Positions 22,284 to 33,624 of a DNA stretch of 64,000 nucleotides are shown piece by piece; within the stretch, counting starts at the first letter, position 1, and each line of letters begins with the position of its first letter. Below the pieces are notes generated by a model, which saw only the letters and a list, made by a program, of their open reading frames with translations, had not been told where the DNA came from and made no database searches. A program made the translations under genes and the position numbers. Source of the stretch: Triangularia verruculosa (lineage: Eukaryota; Ascomycota; Sordariomycetes; Sordariales; Podosporaceae); NCBI GenBank assembly GCA_033296885.1, contig MU863878.1, forward strand, positions 248,001-312,000, read 5' to 3'.

Positions 22284-22889
22284 TCAAGGCCCCGACTTGC
22301 CGAGCCTTTCCAATGACCTTCTCAAATTAGCTCGTGCCTTCTCCTCCAACAACTCCCTGAACAATTCAGAATGATAGATCCATTCTCTCTCCAGAAATCT
22401 CTTCAAAACAGCGGCCCTTCCCTCTTTCCATTCAGCATCATTTACATGCGCATACTCTTTCCTCACCGCAACCTCGTACTCATCAAACTCCGCTTCATCA
22501 GCCCCCAAAATGCTCAAGTCCATATCCAAAAACATCATTGCATCAGTGACCCCTTCAGCACTTGGTAGATCAGGTACAGTGTGTGTAGCCGTTGCTTCAA
22601 TCATGACTCTTATCCCCTCCAAACGGACTGCGTCCACTTGGCCGGAAAGATGTCTCATGGCCAGTTCAGCACTTCTGACTTCATTCACGTTGCCTTTGGC
22701 CCTGGGATCGTAAATGGCGTCATGGAACCAGATAGCTGCTTCGACCGCCTCAGGGTCATAAAACTTGTCACGGTGAGCTGACAGTAGAGCAAGAAGGGCT
22801 TCGACGTGGCGAAGTGAGTGATAGTGTCGCGATGGATGAGTGTAGAACTTCGTCAACTCCTGACGAAGGTCGTCTGTGATGAGTGTCAT
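22284..22889 (-). CDS. HD-domain metal-dependent phosphohydrolase (COG4339 type)
   Basis: Single frame of 201 residues from the ATG at 22889; the frame is open for 60 codons further upstream, but the family starts at this Met (MTLITDDLRQELTKFYTHPSRHYHSLRHV). HD-superfamily metal ligands are visible: His in YHSLRHV, the doublet in IWFHDAIYDP, and a later Asp in FLDMDLSILG. This matches the predicted metal-dependent HD phosphohydrolase group in length and layout. Those proteins are soluble and their natural substrate is not established. The neighbouring MFS gene is convergent (stops 164 bp apart). Confidence 0.85.
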   Translation of the reverse strand: MTLITDDLRQELTKFYTHPSRHYHSLRHVEALLALLSAHRDKFYDPEAVEAAIWFHDAIYDPRAKGNVNEVRSAELAMRHLSGQVDAVRLEGIRVMIEATATHTVPDLPSAEGVTDAMMFLDMDLSILGADEAEFDEYEVAVRKEYAHVNDAEWKEGRAAVLKRFLEREWIYHSELFRELLEEKARANLRRSLERLGKSGP

Positions 22890-23774
22890 GTTTGTTTGCC
22901 GATGACGCGGAATGTCTTGATTGTTACGCTGACAGAGGTTGATGATGATGCGTTGGGATCGATGGTTGAGCTTGCTCTTGGCGCTGTCAACTCCCCAGAG
23001 CGGCAACCAGTGCGTGTGGGTTTCACGTGCCACACCATGGCAGATGATATCCTCATTCACCGAGCTCACTTTTCCAGACCCCCTCTTATCTTGATCAACA
23101 ATTTGGAGCTATATCCTCTTTTGAATACTTCCTTGAGACCTGCATCAATTGTATGAACCGAACCCCTTTTCAATGCTATGATCTTACCGACCACACTTAC
23201 CTCTCGCAGTTACTTCACCCGTATCCATATCTCGTTTGAATCCATGATGGGGCTCATGCAGTATGATTCCAACATTTCGGCCGATGTAAGCGCCATTGTC
23301 ACCGCCACGCAATTCGCTTTATATCCCAATGAACTATCTACAAGACCTGTCAAGATAGTGAACGGCGCTAGGTTTACCCCTTAGCTGCATTTGGATGGTC
23401 CACAGACATAGCAATACGTTAAAGAGGCATTCAAAGATAGCTAAAAGGTATGTTAGGAGTTAGGACACTCCGAGCATGTCCAAAGATAGCTGGTAGGTGC
23501 CCTGTGTCTAGTCTAGGGACGTGAAATTAAGGTCTGGGGCACAAGAGATAATGTGCAGGCTTGGAAAGATAGTATCAAGGCATGAAGGAATAACATGGAG
23601 ATATCTTAAGATGTTTCAAAGCAATGTCACAATGGGCAACAGGCATATTACAATGGTTGAATGCGTTCAATATTCTTTGTAGGCTTATTAACAATATTTA
23701 CCCCCTATTGACGCGACCAAACCCCCATCCAAGCGCCTCCAAACGCTTCCCAACGCCCCCAAACGCTTCTCCAA
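22890..23774. other. Spacer, no gene seen
   Basis: About 880 bp, AT-richer than neighbours. It contains short near-repeats around 23700-23770 (CCAAACGCNTCCCAACGCC-like). Stop-rich in all frames beyond 70 codons. The left part includes the upstream region of the HD gene. Confidence 0.45.
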
Positions 23775-25078
23775 TCAATCTTGGGCCGTGTTGGCCCGGC
23801 CCGCGCACGCAGCAGCAGGAGCCAGTGGGCTGATCACCAGCTCGAACTCGACATCGTACCGGACCGTCCGGGTGATGCCCGCGGACGGTCCGTCCTCACC
23901 AGGTGGGAGGATTTCGTCGGTACTATCCGACCCTCCCTCTCCAACTCTCGACCAGTGGCGACCCTCCAGCTCGATCTTATTCGGCCAAGTTCTCATCCCA
24001 CCACCAGTCCCGCCTCTCGCATACGCAGGGGTCGCCCCACTAGTCTGACTCCTGCCAACCGAGCTCTTGAAGACTTGTGGCCAGGTCCTAACCAACAGTA
24101 CTCTCACGGAAGGCAAGCACAGGCAAACAAACGCGAGGTTCAGCTCGATTATCGTCCACAGCGTTCCGATGATGTCGAAAGTCCTGTCCGTCACGCGGCT
24201 CACAAGCAGAGACTGCACCCGGAGAGCGGAGACCACCACGATAAAGATACCGAGTCCAAATACTGGCATCAGCGCGAGCTTCTGACCCAAGGGGATGTGC
24301 AGTCCAAAGACGAGCGGGAATGGCAGAACCAAAATGATGACATCCGTTGCGAGTGAGACGACGCCGTTCATGTTCCAAATGATGTAGAGATTCAGGCATT
24401 TTCCCGGAATGTCGAGGTCCCAGGCGGACACGACGGGTAGACACTGGCAGATGCCGACGACGGTCGAAGAGATCATGTAGGCGACGATGAAGCAAATCAG
24501 GCCGTTAGCGGTCAACTTGAACGCGCGAACGTGACTAAAGATCCGGACGTAGAGCAAGAGAAGCGAGACCTTGGTCAAGTGGAGGGCGATTTTGTGGGTT
24601 ATTTGACCGAAGAACCAGATCCTGAGCGTGGTGAACAGATCCTCTCGGGGGATAACATCGGAGTGTCTGCCGAAGCCGTGGCGGACCATCGCGAAGAACA
24701 AGACATTTGTGATCAAGTTGAAGAGCTGCAGCGGGGCAAATGGTCAGTCATGGGCGGCGAAGATGACGAAGTGGGGTGAAAACAAGCGACTCTTTCGACT
24801 CACGGCAGGCTTTCCAGACGTCCACAGTCGAGATGAGCTGAAAAAAGCCAGAAAAACCGAAGGGATGAGGCAATAGTGGGTTCAAGCAGACGTACCAGGG
24901 CGAGAGCACTAATCCAATCCCCGGTATCCAACGTTGTGGTCGCTCTTCGGGCAAAGATTCGAATCGCTAGGAGGACAGGACAGATGATCGTGAATAGAAT
25001 CGTCGGAATCAACACCCAATGGGCGCGATTTTCGTCACTGTACCCTGGATAGGGCTCGTGAAAATCGTGGCTGGCCAT
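23775..25078 (-). CDS. Fungal rhodopsin-like (PTH11-related) seven-helix membrane protein
   Basis: Two exons on the minus strand, 25078-24896 and 24725-23775, with a 170-bp intron whose removal restores frame and joins DTGDWISALAL to LFNLITNVLFF; 377 residues. Seven hydrophobic segments can be placed (first WVLIPTILFTIICPVLLAIRI; last IIGTLWTIIELNLAFVCLC). Family signatures: the (D)DW motif at the start of helix 2 (TGDWIS), the GFGRH motif after it, and the Cys pair GICQC...KCLNL in the extracellular region. These proteins belong to the fungal integral-membrane group around PTH11, thought to act as surface receptors; here the CFEM domain is absent. The cytosolic tail is Gly/Ser/Glu-rich. A 15-bp repeat array lies just upstream. 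Confidence 0.8.
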
Positions 25079-25088
25079 GGTGTTGTCC

Positions 25089-25260
25089 AGATGGTGGTCG
25101 CTTGGATGGTAGTCGTTCAGATGGTGGTGAGAGGTGATCGTTCAGATGGTGGGTGAGAGGTGGTTGTTCGGACGGTGGTCGTTCGAAAAGTGGCTGTTCA
25201 GATGGTAACTATTCGGATGGTGGTCGCCCTGGTGGTGGTTGCTTGGATGGTGTTGACTTT
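25089..25260. repeat. Degenerate 15-bp tandem repeat
   Basis: About ten imperfect units resembling GATGGTGGTCGTTCG, with two enlarged units. It begins ten bases upstream of the start codon (25078) of the rhodopsin-like gene, so it lies in that gene's leader or core promoter. Confidence 0.8.
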
Positions 25261-28200
25261 GGTGGGGTACTCAGTGAAGCCTTGCCCTCATCGTTGTTTA
25301 CCGTCAGAAGGCTGAAGAAGCTGCTGTAGTCGCTAAGCCCAAGTCAGGGTGCGCTGCACCCGGCAGTTTGGACACAGCACGGCAGGAGAGACGGAAGGGT
25401 GGAGTCGAAGGAGAATAAAAACAACGACCTCCTGCCCGTTATAGGGAACAAGGTGACCACACCCGCCAGCCTTGTTCGACCTCCCCGAAAGCCCCCAGAC
25501 AGGATGCACAGAATCAGATGCCCTCCTGCCTGTGATGACACAAATCCTTCCCGTGATGGACCGACTTCCCCAAGGTGTAGTCAGCCAGCCCCAACTGCGC
25601 ACCGGCCACTGTTGAATGGGATTGACCTATGGTTAGCCCCTTTGGATGCACTTTGCCCTTTTTTCGATCCCTGTCTGTTGCTTCCCCTGCCCTTCTCCAG
25701 ACTACCCCCGGAAGTTTGGATGCCCCTGTTGCCCTTCGGAACTGTAGCGCAACACTTCCCCGGCAGCCAGTTTGCCGTTGTTGGTGATCGCACACCAACA
25801 ACAGTTACGTATTCGGTCGAAGGATGCATTAGAACCAGGTAACACACCCCCTGCCGAAAGCTTGTGTGTTTGGTGACTGGTCGCTCATGATCCCCAACCT
25901 GTCATGCATGGTCATCTACGGCAGGGGTCGACATGCGCCTGCAGCTCGGTGAGCATGGGGGTCATCAGCATCCCCGGCCGACTGACGGTCCGAGCCTGGC
26001 AGGTTTCTTTTTCCAACTTGTTTCTCGCATGAGAGCGGCGCCCACCGTGGGCTGCAGTCTCTTGCAGAGATACCCACGCCAAGACATGTTGTGTTCCTCG
26101 AGACTGGCCAATGTCCGTTCCGGATTCCAAAGAGCAAGGCTTTTTGGTGTGGTTGCGACCAAGAGTTTTCGATGTTATCGACGTTGGCAACTGGGTTCTG
26201 GTCTTGGATTATTCGGTACGGGAGGTCCGCGCGTTGCGGCGTAGATCGTTGGCTTGACCCTGGTTGGTGACCTTGTCAGTCCTACTCTTCCGGTCAACTG
26301 TCATGATGAGAGAGGATTGATGGGAATGAAATACCCATGGGCCTCCTTTTGCGCGCTGTCGAACGGACATATTACCTCTCCCAACTTTGTTGTAAGGTCT
26401 TCATCCTCAATAGGTATCTTCAGAGACGTCAACATTTTTTGAGGATCTTGGTGGTTTCCCAGACAACAATCCGCTGGCGCTTTGCTGATGTTGGACCCGA
26501 CTCGGACTTGGGCCTGGAGATATTGCTCATGGGAACTAAGCTCGAGGCCGGGCTTCTTCGAGATTGGAGGAACACCGGTAGAAGGTATACAGGTGGCTTG
26601 CAACACGCCTCCTATTTGCGAGGAGAGACTGCATGGATGTGGCAGATTCGTCCTGCATGTCGCGCTGGGAAAGGTAAACCATAGGTTGTCTGCGCCGAGA
26701 TTTACCCGTAGCAGCCCTTTGACTGTGTGATGTACCTTGTCTGCTCCTTGAAAGGTTTCACGCATCGCGCGAGGGGCTCAATGTCATGGAGTCGAAATCA
26801 GTGTTTGCCATGACGCTGGAGTTTGGACTTGAAACGATTCCTGTTGAAATTGATGCCCAATTAGTTCGCTGTCTGAGGTGCGACAGGGACCTCTGTCGAC
26901 GGATTTCGACATCAAGAAGAATCGAGAAAGCCTCACCTACTGGTCGTGGGAGAGATCACCATGCCGTAGTCAGGGGCCCCTGGCTGCCGCAATCAGTGGA
27001 GGCAAGGGTCTGGTAACACCTGTCTGCGCAATAGCGATTGGCCGGTGATGTTGCCAAAAGGTTGTGCTTGTCATAGCGTCGACTGCCTATTCTTCAGTCA
27101 GAATTCAACTCAGAGTCAACAAAAAATCGCGGATTTGGCATCATCGTGTCGACAGACGGCTCGTAGCTATCGGTCTTCGATGATGGGGAGCGAGAGCATC
27201 AATGATCATCAAATGAAACACTTACTACAATATCAGGCCAGTGAAATGACCATCGATTCATTGTCTCGTCATTTCTTGGACCTGTATCGCCGAAACTGAT
27301 CGATGACCAAGGAGATGTTAGTTTCCCAAAGATCGTGCTTGCTTGGTGACGCTATACAGATCGACTGTGGCAAAGGTAGTAGGGTTGAGAGTATCGTAAA
27401 AGTCCCGACATACTAATAAGATAGGTAATGAGATCAGGGTCAATACCGGTGATGGGGAAATTTGCCGTTTTGTTGATGACAGTGAGAAGGCCTGGGTATC
27501 AGGTTGTGCGGGGTGTTGTGTGCTAGGGCTTTTTCCCCAAAGCTTTGAAAAATGGGACAATTCTGTGCGTGGAAATTGTGCCAAATGGGTTGTGGGGACT
27601 ATGGAAGCTCTTCTTGAGCGAGAACAGGGGGGAGCTCTACGTACGTAGGTTGGGAGTGGCAGGATCGACCTGAGGCAAGGCCGACTTCACCGAGGCCCAG
27701 CCGGCAAACTTGCTTGATGAAGCCTGTGGCACCACCCACCATACAGTCTGCACCTGAGTCTCAAACACATTTCACTATGACTGGATCATCCAAGAGTGTC
27801 GATTGGATGACGGTAGCCGAGGGGTCCCTTCATGCATCAGACTCATATACGGGCTATTGTAGTAACGATGGGATGCCCCAGATGGGCCATGAATCATGAG
27901 TACATGTCATCAAGAGGAGAGTCAACGCACGACCGACACAGTCAGTCACGGTATCTTGAGGCACATGGTGGTCATATTTAAATTTAAATATGAGAATAAA
28001 ACCTCGTTCCCTTCGGAATTGTGAATATCTTGAACTGAATCAATGGATATCGTCTCCACTGCCCACTCAAACATGCATACCTGATACATATACACACCAC
28101 ATCTGTCTTGGGTGAGTGCTAATGGGGACCTCTAAATACAGTAATTAATATCATTCTTTATGCCTGCAATAAAGCCTTCTGAAGATGAGAACGCTTGATG

Positions 28201-28477
28201 CCAGACTCCTTCCAGGTTAGTTACAGTGAGCTTGGGGACTTGCCAGGAGCAGACCGTTCCTTCCTTACCATAAGGCACAGCAGGACCCCCAACCCCAACA
28301 GCTATAGGGCACACATTGAATCTTTCAAGCCGTCTCGCAACTTGGACTTCTTACCTATCTTCTTTCTTGGGTTTGACAAAAACGTTCAACACCACCACCG
28401 ACGCCGCCACCACACGCTTCTCTTTTCAGTGCTGCTCCCTTTGTCCGGGTTCTTTTCCTGCTTTCCTTGTTCCCAAG
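25261..28477. other. Gene-poor stretch of 3.2 kb
   Basis: No frame here has family features or splice-compatible partners. Pieces near 25350-25850 and 25900-26250 are GC-rich with overlapping short frames on both strands, which I read as non-coding. A perfect 22-bp AT-rich palindrome sits at 27972-27993. The last 280 bp are pyrimidine-rich (TTC/CTT runs), as expected upstream of the small gene at 28478. Confidence 0.5.
27972..27993. repeat. Perfect 22-bp palindrome
   Basis: The sequence reads the same on both strands over 22 bases, centred on AAATTT and flanked by TCATATTT / AAATATGA. It lies in the gene-poor stretch. Such a site can bind a symmetric dimer or form a small hairpin; no function is known. 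Confidence 0.95.
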
Positions 28478-29366
28478 ATGAGCCGGTAAGTGGCTTTACC
28501 TCGTCTTGTTCTTCTCGCTTGGACACACCGCTTGGAACATGCCCAGCAAACAAAGTTTATTGCTGAAAGCTGTTTTATTTGGTCTTGGCACAATTCCGTC
28601 AACTTCATCCTCCACTGCCTTCGGGCTTTGCTCTCCTTGCCAAGTTCTTTGCACTATTGCTTTCAACATCCATCTGGATAATAACAATGCTGTTGACAAT
28701 TGGCTATTTTCATTTTGTTGCCAGTATGTCTGAAACTTTGCTAATACTTCCGCTCTGGCTTCTTTAGAAATGCCATGGCCAATTTGGCTACCGACACATT
28801 GTCATCTTCATCTCCTGTTCCCGCTGAGCGATCGAGCTCGCTGTTATGTACCTTACCATCCGACAGGGCACCCGCCGTAACGGTGCAGGTCATTTCGGCC
28901 CAGGCCCCTCCGCGATGATCCAGCCATGAACGCCCTGGCTGTGGCCTCGCCATTGAGACTCGTTTTGCCCTGGCCAAAGATTTGCTTAAGCAGTGGGGGC
29001 TCTCCGAAGAGAAGACGATGGCTGTGTGGTGGTCCGTGGTCGTCCTCCCTCCGAAACTTTCGCTTTTTCAAAGCATCTTTCCGACGGTATGCTCTCTCAA
29101 TTATCGCTTATCCCAGAGCCTAGCGCTGACTCGATTATTCTACCTAGGCCGTAATAGCAACAGAGACTCGGTCAATCGAGAGCAGCTTGGCTGAGTGCAG
29201 TTCTCCCGATGGCGACGATTCACCTTTGGTACAGCAGCTCTATTTTGGTTTTGAATCACGGATAGCAATGGGCGAGGCACTGAGTTACCCTATGGATCAT
29301 GATGTGGATGATGCCCGCACCGACGAACAAGTTCTTGCGTTGTCCTCAAGACTTCTTAGACCCTAG
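28478..29366 (+). CDS. Small multi-exon protein, function unknown (model incomplete)
   Basis: Proposed exons: 28478-28485 (two codons plus two bases), 28768 to about 28876 or 28888, 28958-29086 and 29148-29366. The last two are well supported: a 61-bp intron (29087-29147) with branch CGCTGAC joins FQSIFPT to AVIATETRSIESS, and the frame ends LSSRLLRP at 29366. Coding-like text includes RFALAKDLLKQWGLSEEKTM and VVVLPPKLSLF. Between exons 2 and 3 the frame holds a TGA (28916-28918), so an intron there is required; donors at 28877 or 28889 and the acceptor ending at 28957 would fit phase but are not strong. No family is recognised. A separate open frame with hydrophobic segments follows at 29390-29605. 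Confidence 0.4.
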
Positions 29367-30473
29367 CTCGGTTTGCTTCGGACCCTGGCATGGCGTTCCT
29401 ACAACACAATTCAACTGAGGCTCCGTCCCCTTCCGCGACGCTTATCAAGACCCGCTTGACGGTGTTGTTTCTACAGTTCTTATGTTCCTTGTTGGTGTTG
29501 TTGAGGTTATTGAATATCAATTCTATGGGTCTCACGAACCAACTGGTGTGGTATCTTAGGCTATCTCTCGGTGCCTTAATTTTCGGTTCCACACTGGGAA
29601 TCTAAGATTCAAAACGAAAGTCAGAAGCTTTAATATGAATGGTAGAACAGCTTCTATGCTTGGGTGGCCTGCTTTTGAGAAGCCTGAGTAGTTATTTGTA
29701 CAGATTGTTGTCCTTGCCGTCTTATGGCAGCCCCTTATGCCTACTTGTTAAACAATTGTTGACTCTTTGATGGCGGTATATCGTGCTTCACTCCCACCTT
29801 GTGATTATCATTGTTTCCCTGAGTAATTTAGTGTTCTTTCTAGCAAGTTCTTTGTTGAAATGCGCATCGGTTTGTATTTCCAGGGTCCAGCAAGCCCATC
29901 GAGGTTCCATGGACAGAACCACCTCTCTGAACTTGGCCATAAGACATCTGGGAAACACTTGCAGGAGGGTTCATTGATGGCTTTAGCCCGCGCCAACCTG
30001 GAAAGATGCGATTCAGCAAGTGGAAGAAGGAAATAGATCCTGGTACAACCACGCGAAATATTTCTACATCTGATTTCACTTCTTCTATATATAATGATCT
30101 TGGGATATCAATAGATCCAGTCGATCCTGGCCTGTTCTCCGATGACCACCTCTGGACAGTTAAGAGCCAAATGGGATCAACAGGACCTTACCTTGTGCCC
30201 TAACCTTAGGGCTTTCACACAAGCAAAAAGAACAACCGAAAGAACGACCCATACCTTCTGGGTCAGTTGGGACGGTGAATTGGCATGTGGGTGTGCCTGC
30301 CGTTCCTGCTTGAGTGCACAGCTGTGGGGCCACGCGCCCACCAATACTTTTTGTTTACCTTTGAATTTCGTGTGCTCTGGATCTTCTACCTGACCTTTTC
30401 CTCACCTTCAACTATTTCCAGCAGCACCAGAAAACGCCGGAAAAAGCAGACAGCACCGCCGGCAGCAGTAGAC
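29367..30473. other. Spacer with a possible small membrane-protein frame
   Basis: The frame 29390-29605 (plus, 71 codons) holds two hydrophobic stretches (TVLFLQFLCSLLVLL; LRLSLGALIFGS) and could be a short membrane protein or a lost tail of the previous gene. A 65-codon frame at 30006-30203 is hydrophilic and unassigned. Neither is strong enough to call. Confidence 0.3.
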
Positions 30474-31268
30474 ATGGCGTAAGTATATCGTTCCCTCACC
30501 CTTGATATTAATCTCAGCATCTATCATTTTTCTTTATTTCACATTGACATTTTTCGACTTTATCCTCGATTTTGTCTTTGCGGTATACGGCACAATTCCC
30601 TGGATCTGGCATTTGAGGCTTGCTAACAATTCATTTTGAAAATAGTAACAACGAGAACATGTATGTCCTGGTCGTCGAGCACCAGCCTGGATCGTCTGTC
30701 GACTTCGCCCGCTGTAAGTCATGCCCCCAACCCTTCCCAATCCTGCCCATGTCACACATTATCTTACCCTTGACCTACACCTCTGCATTTTCGCAGTCAT
30801 ATGTCATGCTTGCGACATTCCAATTCAACTCTAGCATCGGCCACCCTGTATTCCCATCAAACTACCTTTTAGCTATGCGGCCCACATACGTCTCCTATGT
30901 ATTTCAGCGCAGGAATAATGACTAACGCATTTGTTGTCAACAGGGTACTGCCCAGGTGTGCCCCTCGAGATGCAGGTAGATGGCTTGGTGAGGCACCTGG
31001 CCGGTCAAGAGGCCGGCTTTACGACGTGGGGTCGCCTGTATCGGGACACCATGTTTCCCCTTCTGAATCCCGACCCCGGGATGATGAATGTCGAGAGAGA
31101 GTGGTACGAAGCCATTCGGTGGGAGTTGATCTGGAGGGGTAAGTTTTTGTCATCTGAGTTTTATCCCATCTTTGACTCGTCCCGATCTTTGGCTAACGCC
31201 TATGAACTGTAGTGGAGGGGGCTGCTCGCCAAGCTCTCTTGGATGCCGAGCGTTTTTTTTCGGCCTGA
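30474..31268 (+). CDS. Small protein of unknown function, possible frameshift at a T run
   Basis: Exons 30474-30478 (ATG GC only), 30646-30713, 30944-31138 and 31213-31268; introns of 167, 230 and 74 bp, with branch sites GCTAAC and ACTAAC visible. Phases close to 107 residues: MANNENMYVLVVEHQPGSS..., then CPGVPLEMQVDGLVRHLAGQ, ending EGAARQALLDAERFFSA. An internal ATG at 30659 could also start it. The last exon crosses eight consecutive T (31253-31260). One extra T would continue the protein as FGLMMDATVGGLVITSPGWN followed by a membrane segment IVILGAVSVAVW and a basic end (RRRLGLV), to 31378. That longer form looks more natural. No family is recognised. Confidence 0.5.
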
Positions 31269-31611
31269 TGATGGACGCGACCGTCGGTGGCCTTGTCATC
31301 ACCTCTCCCGGGTGGAACATAGTGATACTCGGCGCGGTATCAGTGGCTGTTTGGAGACGACGGTTGGGGTTGGTGTGAGATGACTCGGGACGAAAGAAAA
31401 TGGGAAAAACACAAAAAAAAGAGCAAAAGAAGAACACAAAAAAAAGAAGAGGAGGCGGGTGGGGGAGGGTGTATATTATTGTATTTGGGTGGGAGGGTCG
31501 GCCTGTAAGTTGGTGTATGATTATTGCTGATGGAGTGGGTGGTTACAGCCATTTCTGCTGCCGCTGGTCTTTGCTGTTTGTTCCTGCTGTTTGCTGGTTG
31601 CTGCTGGAGGG

Positions 31612-32504
31612 ATGCTTGATGGTCAAAGGTGAGTATGGCCACTTTCCTTTCTTTCGTTTTCGGCAATGACTGACCTTTGATAGCCCCAAATACCGATCAC
31701 TGGGAGCCAGTGTATCATCCGAAGAACTACACACCACATTCGGTCTCTCGAGAATATCTGTCGTTCAGTTGTCGGTCTTCCGGTCATGGGTCTCGCGGCC
31801 TTCTGCCATTGGTGAGTTTTGACGTCCGCCATTCAATGAGCCCAACGCTTTCCATACTGACAAGTCCACAAGAAGCCGATAGCCGTTACAGCTTGCGCTG
31901 TGGCTCAAAGTCGATTTCTCGATTTGGTCCCCATTTTGCCACCAGAGGGCAGTCATGGCCACGAAAACCAGGGCCTCGACTTGAGAGTTGGAACGCCGGC
32001 ATATCTTTTGTCGATGTCGATCTCTGTCTTTGGATTGACGACCGGACCACCAAGGCTCTAAGAAATTGCTCATCTCCCAACCACTTCGCTCTTGCCCGCA
32101 GCGTAAGAGATGTTCAGCCCGAGCGGACCGAATTCCGCCCACAGAGTCGGCCCGAGGCCTTCAGCCTCACTAGCGAGAGAGTCCCAGTTGAACCAGGCGT
32201 CGGAAATGGATCGATAGCAGCCTTCACGGCTTTGCTATGGTCTGTCTGTGGCCCTACCATGGAAAGAGCGCCGGCTACGTGATCTGCAAAACTTGCAAGA
32301 CCACCCTTGCAAGTAATGCAACAAGGGCCTCCTGCCATGGGAGAGTCGCGTCGACTCGCTGTCCCAGTTGACCCACAAGGAATATGTGTTCTTTGTCATG
32401 AGGACACTGGTGAGCACATGTTCACCATCATGGGCAGCGCCAAGGCCAATGAGACGGCTTTTTACCTCCTCTATGAGAACCTGGAGGATGGGAGCGAACG
32501 GTAA
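31612..32504 (+). CDS. Possible multi-exon gene, unresolved structure
   Basis: The start is fairly clear: ATG at 31612, exon 31612-31628, intron 31629-31683 with branch ACTGAC, exon 31684-31811, and intron 31812-31872 with branch TACTGAC. The next frame stays open to 32282. Near the end another frame reads SSLHGFAMVCLWPYHGKSAG then YVICKTCKTTLA; a GT-AG intron (32312-32366) would join it to DPQGICVLCHEDTGEHMF and a stop at 32504. That would give two CxxC pairs, as in a small zinc-binding fold. I could not connect the two halves by splice phase, so this may be two genes or a decayed one. No family is recognised. Confidence 0.35.
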
Positions 32505-32914
32505 ATTCTAAGATCAAGAGAATGGCCTTGCTCGAGTATCGGCGGATGGCAGATGGAAGTAGTGTGTAGAGCATGGTGTCCATGCAATGTTGAGTGGGCG
32601 GCCGAGGCTACAGTTCGGTACCCAACACGCCCTGAAAAGATGCTGTTGGAAGCGAGAGAGGAAGAGGCGGTGGTCCTGGCTCGAGGGATTAGGGGTAGCA
32701 GCCGCCGTTTCCGTCACAGTCTGGGGACGATTTCAGTTTCCAGATGGAGCAGTCAATCGCTCACCTCGATTTCGGTCAGGGTACTGGTGTAGGCTGAGGG
32801 TCGGAGGAACACAAGATCAAGATTCACATGGCAAGACCATCGGCGCTATCTGATCAAGCTTTGCAATGCTTTGATGACATGGGGATGCTGTAGGCTGTAG
32901 TGCTTGAACGCGGA

Positions 32915-32939
32915 GTAGGTTCAAGACCTACCGGCGCCA
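32915..32939 (+). pseudogene. tRNA-like 3' half (T arm plus acceptor strand)
   Basis: A perfect T arm (stem GTAGG / CCTAC, loop TTCAAGA, which is also a consensus pol III B box) is followed by an acceptor-like strand CGGCGCC and A. A matching 5' end, GGCGCTA near 32848, could pair with six of seven positions, but no proper D arm or anticodon arm lies between. I read it as a tRNA relic, not a working tRNA. Confidence 0.4.
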
Positions 32940-33072
32940 CCCTGTGGAGATCTGAGGGATAGAGCAGTGGTACAATGTCCAGTGTGGTGTGTGGTATGTC
33001 AACTCGGCCTCGGCCTTTTTTGTCGTCCGAACCATCGCTAACCTCGGTGAAAGCCAGCATGGCAAAGTGTCT

Positions 33073-33116
33073 CTATGAACGCTCGGCCGCCACAAGCCTG
33101 TTATCCCTGTGATAAT
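33073..33116 (-). other. Fragment resembling the peptidyl-transferase segment of large-subunit rRNA
   Basis: On the minus strand this 44-bp stretch contains CACAGGGATAAC, then GGCTTGTGGCGGCC, then GCGTTCATAG. These are the universally conserved words of eukaryotic large-subunit rRNA around the peptidyl-transferase centre, with about three differences from the consensus as I remember it. Outside the 44 bp the match fades. The plus strand is thus antisense to rRNA. Confidence 0.5.
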
Positions 33117-33624
33117 GGTGCTGCCCAGGCGGAAAGGCGTGTGTCAAGAGAGAGTCCCTGGAGCAGGACAGACCGGTGAGTTGGTCATTTCTTGCTATCT
33201 TCTTGCACTTGTCTAACATGTCCATCAGGTTCCGTCGCTGGACGTACTGGCTACATTGCCAGTAACTACCAGTTCCAGTTCGATGGTCCTCCACATGCTG
33301 GCGCCATGTAGTGGTGTCTGGCTTGCTTGATAGATTCTGGCGACAGTGCTGGTGGTTCAGTGGAGGCACTCGCTGCGGTCCGAGACGTGTCATATGCGAA
33401 GAAATTATCAAGCAGGAGGATTGTAGGAATATGTGTATTAGTAGTGGCGTCTTACTGGCAATGGCAGTCAAGTCGTTATCATGACCTTTTTCTTTGTGCT
33501 GCGCCATTATTATCATCCCTGACGAACTGGTGGAAGAAATGCCCATGAACATCGTGACAATTTACCTACCCAAGCCTACGGCCCAACCTCAAAAGTCCTA
33601 CCACACACCGCAACTCATCTCAGC

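Larger units (their letters stand above)
32505..33624. other. Spacer with RNA-gene fossils
   Basis: About 1.1 kb without a supported protein gene. It contains a tRNA-like 3' half (32915-32939) and, 134 bp further, a 44-bp segment matching large-subunit rRNA on the minus strand (33073-33116). Other sequence is unremarkable. Confidence 0.5.

Noticed and set aside
24800..24895. Micro-exon (LISTVDVWKAC) in the rhodopsin-like gene
   Set aside because: Its splice phase does not connect to the next exon, whereas one 170-bp intron joins the flanking exons in frame and gives a natural helix 2.
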